Shown here piece by piece: positions 1 through 4,590 of a DNA stretch of 14,481 nucleotides. Every line of letters starts with the position of its first letter. Positions within the stretch are counted from its first letter, which is position 1. Source of the stretch: Saprospiraceae bacterium UBA6168 (lineage in GTDB: Bacteria; Bacteroidota; Bacteroidia; Chitinophagales; Saprospiraceae); NCBI GenBank assembly GCA_002435785.1, contig DIUC01000088.1:1-14481 (forward strand), in the 5' to 3' direction. The notes beneath the pieces are model-generated. The model made no database searches. It was not told where the DNA came from and saw nothing but the letters and a program-made list of their open reading frames with translations. A program made the position numbers and the translations under genes.

Positions 1-8
1 TGGCCGAT

Positions 9-596
9 TCATGCAACAACGCCTATTGCATTTATGTCTGATAGCTGCTTTACCCAAAGAATGTCAAGTTCTTCGAGATTTTTGAGTTGATTAATTGTGT
101 CTATATTTTTTGATGTCCCGAAACCAATGTATAGGCGTTTTAAATTTTGTAACTTGTTAAGAAATGAAAGTTTGTCAACTGAATAACCTGTCAAAGCTAA
201 CTCTACCAATTTGTGAAGTCTTGTGATACTTTCTAGTCCGTTAGGTTGTTTAACAACAGATAAGTAATTGAGATTGGAAAGTTCACCAAGAAAGTCAAGT
301 GAAATTTTCTTGTCCTTAAATTCGCCAAGTTGCAAATTCTCTAAACTGTCAAGGTGTAGAATTGGTTTTATATCCGTAACACCTGGCAAATAAATCCTAA
401 TTGCTTTAATGTCCTTATAGAACTTTAAAAAAGTCAAGTCGTAATCCCTGTTTGTTTCCCAAGTTGCTCCCCATCGTCCGCTAGCGTCTGAAAGTTCAAT
501 TCCATCAATTTTATAAATAGCAAGTTTCTCCGCAATCTCACGATGTTGATTGTCGGTTAAGTTGTCTGCTATTTTGGTTAATGATATTGGTTTCAT
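9..596 (-). CDS. Leucine-rich-repeat protein, cassette gene
   Basis: The product is a 195-residue cytoplasmic protein with no signal peptide or membrane segment. From about residue 60 it shows irregular leucine-rich repeats of about 22-25 residues, with LxxLxxLxL-type spacing (HLDSLENLQL, LSNLNYLSVV, LHKLVELALT, LQNLKRLYIG, LKNLEELDIL). Such solenoids usually bind other proteins; no enzymatic motif is seen. The ATG at 594-596 lies about 45 bp inside the cassette boundary at 641, and no Shine-Dalgarno sequence precedes it. The C-terminus stops soon after the last repeat without an obvious cap, so the protein could be slightly truncated, although the frame is intact to a TGA at 9-11. It is the third gene behind the promoter at 2366-2396 and has no evident promoter of its own. 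Function unknown. Confidence 0.7.
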   Translation of the reverse strand: MKPISLTKIADNLTDNQHREIAEKLAIYKIDGIELSDASGRWGATWETNRDYDLTFLKFYKDIKAIRIYLPGVTDIKPILHLDSLENLQLGEFKDKKISLDFLGELSNLNYLSVVKQPNGLESITRLHKLVELALTGYSVDKLSFLNKLQNLKRLYIGFGTSKNIDTINQLKNLEELDILWVKQLSDINAIGVVA

Positions 597-635
597 TTTA
601 TTCTGTCGATTTTGGTTCTGCTGTCATAGCATTGC

Positions 636-767
636 AGGTAACGTTTTGCAGATTTGCGATGGGCGGGATTTTTACCACAAATGTTGATGCGGAGCACAAA
701 ACTTTCGGCTACCACAAAACTGTCTGCGGTGCACAAAACCCCGCCTATTGCAAATTTGCTGTTATGC
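636..767 (-). repeat. attC-like recombination site A (end of reductase cassette)
   Basis: This is a 132-bp imperfect palindrome. On the minus strand it starts with R'' GCATAAC (plus 761-767) and ends with R' GTTACCT (plus 636-642). The arms pair as GATTTGCGATGGGCGGG (plus 651-667) against a near-complementary arm around plus 741-757, with a few extrahelical bases between the core and the stem. R'' and the adjacent R' agree only in TAAC, because bases after the G of R' belong to the next (LRR) cassette. The R'' matches the start of its own cassette perfectly, and the match extends to 10 bp (GCCGCATAAC against GTTATGCGGC at 1429-1438). The cores depart from the proteobacterial consensus RYYYAAC/GTTRRRY at one or more positions. 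Confidence 0.7.
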
Positions 768-816
768 GGCCGGCTTTCTTGTCCCTCGTTCATTGTTTGT
801 ATCGCAGTCAATTTCG

Positions 817-1386
817 TCAATTTTTATTGTTTGAATATTTTAATACTACTCCGCCCGTCAAAAGTTGTTGTGTCGAAACAAGAGATAAATTATTTGAATT
901 AATACCTTGTCTGAAAAGAGGTCGTCCACTACCTAAAATAACTGGTGCGATTCCAATGCGATATTCGTCAAATAAGTTGTCGTTTATAAAGGACTCTGAA
1001 AGGTTGGCACTGCCAAAAACATAAATGTCTTTTCCATTCTGTTCTTTTAGTTTCCGAATTTCGTCAGAGGCATTTTCACTAATAATTGTTGTATTATTCC
1101 ATTCAGCAGATTTCAAGGTTTTAGAAAAAACAAGTTTTGGTATGCTGTTCATCAGTTTAGCTACCTCTTGTTCCGCAGTTTCAGCTTCCGCCTTAGTCCA
1201 ATATGCTGCCATACCTTCATAAGTCACACGTCCAAATGCGAGGTAGTCGGCAGATTGAAGTTGTTCAATGCTTAACTTTTCAAGTTCTTGTCCCCAAATA
1301 ACTTTGTGAAATGATAAGTCCCAATTTTGATTTCCTTCAAAGTAACCGTCAAGTGTCAATACGTTCCACATAATTAGTTTTCTCAT
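817..1386 (-). CDS. RibD C-terminal/DHFR-fold reductase family protein, cassette gene
   Basis: The product has 189 residues and is full length for the single-domain RibD-C (bacterial bifunctional deaminase-reductase C-terminal) family, the YyaP/YwjB-type dihydrofolate-reductase-like proteins. Visible landmarks are the N-terminal strand and loop MRKLIMWNVLTLDGYFEG, the nucleotide-proximal segment ADYLAFGRVTYEGM (residues 46-59), YVFGSANL (122-129) as the dinucleotide-binding glycine turn, and APVILGSGRPLF (147-158). The fold binds NADPH; the true substrate of stand-alone members is generally unknown. The start at 1386 fits homologues that begin MRKL, about 50 bp inside the cassette boundary at 1437/1438. 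The TGA at 817-819 lies 49 bp before attC A. Several family members are annotated as dihydrofolate reductase, but nothing in the sequence shows true folate reduction or trimethoprim resistance. Confidence 0.85.
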   Translation of the reverse strand: MRKLIMWNVLTLDGYFEGNQNWDLSFHKVIWGQELEKLSIEQLQSADYLAFGRVTYEGMAAYWTKAEAETAEQEVAKLMNSIPKLVFSKTLKSAEWNNTTIISENASDEIRKLKEQNGKDIYVFGSANLSESFINDNLFDEYRIGIAPVILGSGRPLFRQGINSNNLSLVSTQQLLTGGVVLKYSNNKN

Positions 1387-1431
1387 TCTATTTTCTTTTT
1401 AGTCATTTGTTTTGCTGTCTTTTAAGCTGCC

Positions 1432-1563
1432 GCATAACGTTTTTCGGCTTGGCGATGTGGCGGATTTTTAGCACAAAAGTTCAATAGAATTACTGCTGTT
1501 GAACCTTGCACAAATGTTTCATAGAAGTACGAAACCCGCCATATTGCCAAACCGATGTTGTGC
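1432..1563 (-). repeat. attC-like recombination site B (end of PhyH cassette)
   Basis: This is a 132-bp imperfect palindrome, the same length as site A and clearly related to it. On the minus strand it begins with R'' GCACAAC (plus 1557-1563) and ends with R' GTTATGC (plus 1432-1438). The arms CGGCTTGGCGATGTGGCGG (1445-1463) and the partner near 1536-1555 pair over about 20 bp with scattered mismatches. An inner hairpin GTTCAA/TTGAAC sits in the centre. R'' is the exact reverse complement of GTTGTGC at the start of the PhyH cassette (2327-2333). Sites A and B share TAACGTTTT, GCGATG, GGCGG, ATTTTTA and CACAAA in the left arm, and GCACAAA, CCCGCC, TATTGC and the run after the core (CGGCTTT) on the right. 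Confidence 0.72.
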
Positions 1564-1579
1564 GTTCGGCTTTGTGGTT

Positions 1580-2296
1580 TCAGTTTAGTCGTTCTGCCCA
1601 TTTAAGTTCTTTTGGCAATTCTTGGTTAGAAAATTCTATATGTATTACTCGTCTTTTTTTGTTGTTTGTTGTGCGACCGGAACTATGTAAAAGCAATGGT
1701 TTCATAATCATTATTCCGCCTTTTTTTACGTTGCAAGTTGTTTCCTTTTCGTTTTCCCAGTCTATTGTTTCTGGTCTATATATTTTCTTTGAATGCGATT
1801 TTGGAATCACTCTTAACGCACCATTATTTTCGTCCGTGTCGTCAAGATGAATTCTAATTGTATAAATGTTTTCTAAAATTTCAATAGGAGGTTGTACGGC
1901 AAATTGATTTTGCTTTGTTGTCCAAGGTCCAAAATTGTCAAGCTCTATTTTTTTGTCAACCGAGATTGTTAAGTCTTGGTGATATGAAACATACCAATTT
2001 GAAGTTTCGGGTTTGTCAAAATAGATGCTTTTAACAACAAAATAATTGTCTCCGAAAAGTTGCTCAACTACATTTTTCAATTTGTCGTTAAATACTAAAC
2101 TTACTGTTTCAGGAATTTCCTTTAAAAACTGTCTAATTGCAAAAAGGTCGGTCGATTTTCTGAATGTCTCTTTGTTCTTGTCAGCTTGGTCAATTGTTAG
2201 CAAAATTTTTTCTATTTCTTGGTCGGAATAGATATTTTCAACAGTTGTAAAACCATTTTCACTAATTTCAAATTTATGTATTTCGTTATCTGTCAT
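1580..2296 (-). CDS. Phytanoyl-CoA dioxygenase (PhyH)-like Fe(II)/2-oxoglutarate oxygenase, first cassette gene
   Basis: The product has 238 residues. PhyH-family enzymes are non-haem iron oxygenases that hydroxylate varied small molecules using O2 and 2-oxoglutarate. The iron triad is visible: H106 and D108 in SYHQDLT, and H204 in KPLLLHSSGR. R215 or R216, 11-12 residues after H204, would bind the 2-oxoglutarate carboxylate. TIRIHLDDTDENNGALRVIPKSH (about residues 146-168) is the typical conserved strand before the distal half. The frame is open further upstream to 2368, but the ATG at 2294-2296 is chosen because the protein then begins MTDNEIHKFEISENG like its relatives, and because the longer start would lie upstream of the cassette boundary (2333) and the expected transcription start (about 2359). 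The TGA at 1580-1582 ends 17 bp before the attC R''. The substrate cannot be predicted. Confidence 0.85.
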   Translation of the reverse strand: MTDNEIHKFEISENGFTTVENIYSDQEIEKILLTIDQADKNKETFRKSTDLFAIRQFLKEIPETVSLVFNDKLKNVVEQLFGDNYFVVKSIYFDKPETSNWYVSYHQDLTISVDKKIELDNFGPWTTKQNQFAVQPPIEILENIYTIRIHLDDTDENNGALRVIPKSHSKKIYRPETIDWENEKETTCNVKKGGIMIMKPLLLHSSGRTTNNKKRRVIHIEFSNQELPKELKWAERLN

Positions 2297-2326
2297 TTTT
2301 TGGCGATAATGTTGGTTTAAGCTGAC

Positions 2327-2333
2327 GCACAAC
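2327..2333 (-). other. Cassette boundary core (attI-like or truncated attC junction)
   Basis: GTTGTGC on the minus strand is followed by GTCAGCTTAAA, which nearly repeats the sequence after R' of attC B (GGCAGCTTAAA, 1421-1431 on the plus strand). Beyond 2333 there is no palindromic attC arm. The junction is therefore the left end of the first cassette against non-cassette DNA, as at an attI site. A short inverted repeat GCAAC/GTTGC (2346-2362) lies outside it. Whether this is a true attI cannot be told without an integrase gene. Confidence 0.5.
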
Positions 2334-2365
2334 GAGATAATATACGCAACTCCCAAGGTTGCCCA

Positions 2366-2396
2366 CAAAGATAATTCACACCCTTGAATTCTCCAA
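2366..2396 (-). promoter_or_regulatory. Candidate cassette promoter (Pc-like), Bacteroidetes type
   Basis: On the minus strand TTG (2394-2396) is followed by 20 nt and then TATCTTTG (2366-2373). This matches the Bacteroidota primary-sigma consensus TTG, 17-23 nt, TAnnTTTG. Transcription would start near 2359, cross the cassette boundary at 2333 and reach the PhyH start codon at 2296. It is the only convincing promoter pointing into the three-gene array. Confidence 0.65.
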
Positions 2397-2404
2397 TTCT
2401 GAAT

Positions 2405-2424
2405 GTAAATTTACTTTTAAAAGT
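2405..2424. repeat. Two abutting perfect palindromes upstream of the cassette promoter
   Basis: GTAAATTTAC (2405-2414) and ACTTTTAAAAGT (2413-2424) are perfect palindromes overlapping by two bases. They begin about 9 bp upstream of the -33 element of the cassette promoter. They could be an operator, an AT-rich upstream element or chance in AT-rich DNA. Confidence 0.35.
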
Positions 2425-2471
2425 TTGCAAGTCAGTAAGTTACGAAATGAGAATAATAATTTTCACTACTA

Positions 2472-2556
2472 AAACAATACAAAATGCGCAACACGTATTT
2501 TGTATTGTTTCATGTCCCCACAATACAAAATGCGCAACACGTATTTTGTATTGTTT
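2472..2556. repeat. Tandem pair of identical hairpin sequences
   Basis: AAACAATACAAAAT (2472-2485) and its exact reverse complement (2497-2510) flank the 11-nt GCGCAACACGT. A second copy spans 2520-2556, with 12-bp arms, the same loop and the same flanking TT. A 37-bp stretch is identical in both copies and repeats with a 46-bp period. The pair lies between the cassette promoter and the ssb remnant. Possible roles are a protein-binding operator, a recombinase site or a mobile palindrome. It does not look like a terminator, because the stem is AT-rich and no dedicated T-tract follows. Confidence 0.7.
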
Positions 2557-2586
2557 TGCGCAAGCACGAACACAAAAGCGTACTTG

Positions 2587-2715
2587 TCATGCTTCTTTTT
2601 TGTCCAATAAAATAATCTCATCGCCCACCACCTCCGTCACGTACCGCTTCACGCCTTGTTTGTCCTCGTAGGAGCGGGTGCGGTTTTCCGTTCCTGCCGG
2701 GTCACCCATCTTGAA
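2587..2715 (-). pseudogene. ssb: Decayed 3' end of a single-stranded DNA-binding protein gene
   Basis: The minus-strand frame ending at 2587 reads TRSYEDKQGVKRYVTEVV followed by GDEIILLDKKEA. This matches the end of the bacterial SSB OB-fold (…EGKLRTRSYEDKDGVKRYVTEIV…). Just upstream, MGDPAGTENRTRS resembles KGDPxYVEGKLRTRS with lost bases, so the reading frame breaks around 2690-2715. None of the N-terminal OB-fold (MNKVxLIGRLGxDPE…) is found, and neither is the acidic C-terminal tail. I infer a truncated, non-functional remnant, possibly left by rearrangement next to the cassette array. It is not long enough to bind ssDNA as a complete OB domain. Confidence 0.6.
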
Positions 2716-3031
2716 GGCATCCCCCCTACACCCCTGGGCATGGCTTCGCCCTTCATAGGTCGCAAGGCAAGGAATCCCGTCACCGCATCCACCGCAAAAA
2801 AGCAATGCCCTACAAGCCCGTGCGAATATCGTTTTTTTGCATGTCGGTGGTATCTCCAACCCATTTTTTTTCGGGAAGTTTTGCCTTTTTGACGCCATTG
2901 TCCACAAATCTTCCCGGCAAGGCGGGGCCAAGTCCCTGCCCGCTACAGGTTTTTGTGACGAGGGCCAAGGTAGGGCACCGCTAAATCAAAAACTCAAATA
3001 TGCTCCGCAGTCGGCTTCAGTCGTGCAGCAA
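2716..3031. other. Intergenic stretch with no recognisable gene
   Basis: This GC-richer sequence lies between the ssb remnant and the tandem repeats. Overlapping open frames exist on both strands, but none has recognisable protein features. Their composition is cysteine-, arginine- and proline-rich, as expected of non-coding DNA. No RNA gene or transposon end was recognised. Confidence 0.5.
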
Positions 3032-3342
3032 CGCATCCAAGGAGTAAGGGAACGCATCCGAGGAGCTTAGGTGCTTCAAACGAGGAGCAAGGGGATGCAT
3101 TTGAGGAGTAAGGGAATGCATCCGAGGAGCTTAAGTGTCTCAAACGAGGAGTAAGGGAACGCATTTGAGGAGCAAGGGAACGCATCCGAGGAGTAAGGGA
3201 ACGCATCCGAGGAGCGTAGTGCTTCAACCGAGGAGTAAGGGAACGCATCCGAGGAGCCTTCCAGTCCATCTATAGAGAAAAGTATCCCAGCGAGGTGTTC
3301 GGGGATCCATCCGAGGCGTTCGGGAATCCATCCAAGGCGTAA
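3032..3342. repeat. 21-bp tandem repeat array with 64-bp higher-order period
   Basis: Eleven units of 20-22 bp run from 3032 to about 3262. The consensus is CGCATCC followed by GAGGAG, then YAAGGGAA. Units alternate in type: two begin with CGCATCC-like sequence and every third begins CTTCAAACGAGGAG. Units 1-3 and 4-6 are each 64 bp and repeat as a block; units 8-10 give a 63-bp version. About three more degenerate units (GATCCATCCGAGGCGTTCGG type) continue from 3285 to 3342. The array ends about 150 bp before the membrane fusion protein gene, so it may be transcribed as part of its leader. Open frames through the array merely translate the repeat and are not considered genes. Confidence 0.8.
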
Positions 3343-3491
3343 AGCAGTTCGATGATAATAGTAGCTCCACGGGCGACCCCTTCCATTGCGCAGGCTTGGA
3401 CCCCATGCAAGATACCTTTTGCCAAAGCCTTTCGTTTCGCCCATATTTTCGTAAAATTGCGGCCACCAAACACCACCACAACATCCTGATT

Positions 3492-4580
3492 ATGTTGAGA
3501 TATTTGCCCTACTTGTTCTTAGCCATCGGACTTTTCTTCCTGGCCTGCAAAAAGGAGCCAGACAAAATCCAGCCGAGCCTCGAAAGCATAGCTGAGGCCG
3601 TGTACGCCTCTGGCGTCATCAAAGCCAAAGATCAGTACCAGGTTTACGCCACGGTGGGCGGCTTGGTTCAGGCGATTTTGGTCAAGGAGGGCGACGTGGT
3701 CAAGAAGGGCGACGCACTGTTTGTGGTGAAAAACGAGACCTCCCAATTGAATGCCGAGAGTGCAAAAATCGCCGCCGAACTGGCCGACTACAACCTGAGG
3801 GGCGAGCGCCTGAACGAACTGCGGGATGCCATTGGCACCACCAAAAGCGTGATGCAAAACGACTCCCTGCTCGTGGCTCGCCTGCGTCGGCTCTATGCCG
3901 ATGGGGCGGAGACGAAGGTGGCGCTCGAACGGCAAGAGCTGGCCTACCAGAACTCCACCAATACCCACAAGGCAGCCCTTTCGAGGTACAATGACCTGAA
4001 AAAGCAACTGGCATCCGCTGCTGCACAGAGCAAAAAACAGCTTGCCCTCACCCAGACCCTCGCACAGGACTACACCGTGCGGAGCCAGCAGGCTGGTCGG
4101 GTGTACGCCATCGGCATCAAGCCGGGCGAGACCGTCAGCCCGCAAGCTCCTGTGGCCATCATCGGGGCTGCCGACGACTTTTTGACGGAGCTGCAAATTG
4201 ACGAGAACGACATCGTCCGCATAAAACAAGGCCAGCGGGTACTACTGACCATGGATAGCTACAAGGAACAGGTGTTCGAGGCGGCGGTATCTAAGATTGA
4301 CTTGATAATGAACGAGCGCACTCGCACTTTCACCATTGAGGCGGAGTTTACCAAAGCGCCGCCAGTCCTTTACCCCAACCTCACGGCGGAGGCCAACGTC
4401 ATCATCCAGTCGAAAGAAAAAGCACTGACCATACCACGTACCTACCTCCTGAACGACTCGCTGGTGGTGCTGGAAAACAAGGAGAAACGGCGGGTGCAGG
4501 TCGGGCTAAAGGACTACCAAAAAGCGGAAATCCTCAGCGGCCTTAGCGCCAACGAATTCATCCTGAACCCCAACCAATGA
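3492..4580 (+). CDS. Membrane fusion (HlyD/MacA/DevB-type) lipoprotein of an ABC exporter
   Basis: The product has 362 residues and is the periplasmic adaptor of a three-part ABC export system. The start at 3492 is chosen because it yields a lipoprotein signal (MLRYLPYLFLAIGLFFLAC, predicted lipid-modified Cys19); the frame is open 96 bp further upstream but that part is not protein-like. Domains in order: first half of the biotinyl/lipoyl barrel-sandwich with VGGLVQAILVKEGDVVKKGD (about 50-80), a long alanine- and lysine-rich coiled coil (about 82-195), second lipoyl half with AGRVYAIGIKPGETVSPQAP (201-220), a beta-barrel (228-305), and a membrane-proximal domain to the C-terminus. The lipid anchor would hold it in a membrane facing the periplasm. 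Its TGA overlaps an ATG (ATGA at 4577-4580), pointing to coupled translation with the permease. Substrate unknown. Confidence 0.9.
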   Translation: MLRYLPYLFLAIGLFFLACKKEPDKIQPSLESIAEAVYASGVIKAKDQYQVYATVGGLVQAILVKEGDVVKKGDALFVVKNETSQLNAESAKIAAELADYNLRGERLNELRDAIGTTKSVMQNDSLLVARLRRLYADGAETKVALERQELAYQNSTNTHKAALSRYNDLKKQLASAAAQSKKQLALTQTLAQDYTVRSQQAGRVYAIGIKPGETVSPQAPVAIIGAADDFLTELQIDENDIVRIKQGQRVLLTMDSYKEQVFEAAVSKIDLIMNERTRTFTIEAEFTKAPPVLYPNLTAEANVIIQSKEKALTIPRTYLLNDSLVVLENKEKRRVQVGLKDYQKAEILSGLSANEFILNPNQ

Positions 4581-4590
4581 ACCCTGACCA

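Larger units (their letters stand above)
1..2333 (-). mobile_element. Integron-like gene cassette array without a visible integrase
   Basis: Three minus-strand units, each with one gene nearly filling it, are separated by 132-bp attC-like palindromes. The deduced cassette boundaries (cut between G and TT of GTT on the minus strand) give a PhyH cassette at 1438-2332 (895 bp), a reductase cassette at 642-1437 (796 bp), and an LRR cassette that starts at 641 and runs off the left edge. The reductase cassette begins GTTATGC and its attC R'' is GCATAAC; the PhyH cassette begins GTTGTGC and its R'' is GCACAAC. Both pairs are exact reverse complements, as expected when R' and R'' belonged to one circular cassette. 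The region is clearly more AT-rich than the backbone to its right. No tyrosine recombinase gene is visible in the window, so the array may be an integrase-less cluster or be served by an enzyme encoded elsewhere. Assignment as integron cassettes is inference from these boundaries. Confidence 0.75.

Noticed and set aside
581..1024. Plus-strand open frame across attC A and the reductase gene
   Set aside because: It runs antisense through a recognised gene and a palindrome and has no protein-like features.
817..1386. Trimethoprim-resistance dihydrofolate reductase (dfr) cassette
   Set aside because: The protein matches the RibD-C family rather than DfrA or DfrB. Family likeness alone does not show folate reduction or resistance.
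636..1563. Palindromes as transcription terminators or REP/MITE elements
   Set aside because: The stems are long and interrupted, there is no T-tract, and boundaries coincide with single-gene units whose ends show cassette-type complementarity. A MITE would leave target duplications, which are not seen.
2297..2368. N-terminal extension of the PhyH-like protein
   Set aside because: It would begin upstream of the predicted transcription start and cross the cassette boundary. Homology-like sequence starts at MTDNEIHKF.
2472..2556. CRISPR-like repeat pair
   Set aside because: There are only two copies, with a 9-nt gap and strong internal palindromy, and no cas genes. The spacing is far too short for CRISPR spacers.
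2587..2931. A full 114-residue gene on the minus strand
   Set aside because: Only the last 35-40 residues resemble a protein (SSB end). The rest is cysteine- and arginine-rich with competing open frames.
3032..3342. Long minus-strand open frames and CRISPR-like look across the 21-bp repeats
   Set aside because: The frames are a by-product of a repeat whose unit is a multiple of three, and several frames are open at once. There are no unique spacers.
3519..4229. Long minus-strand open frame opposite the membrane fusion protein
   Set aside because: It is a shadow frame of a clearly identified plus-strand gene. Similar shadows opposite the permease (4774-5316), the CoA-transferase (7493-8056) and the sigma gene were dropped too.
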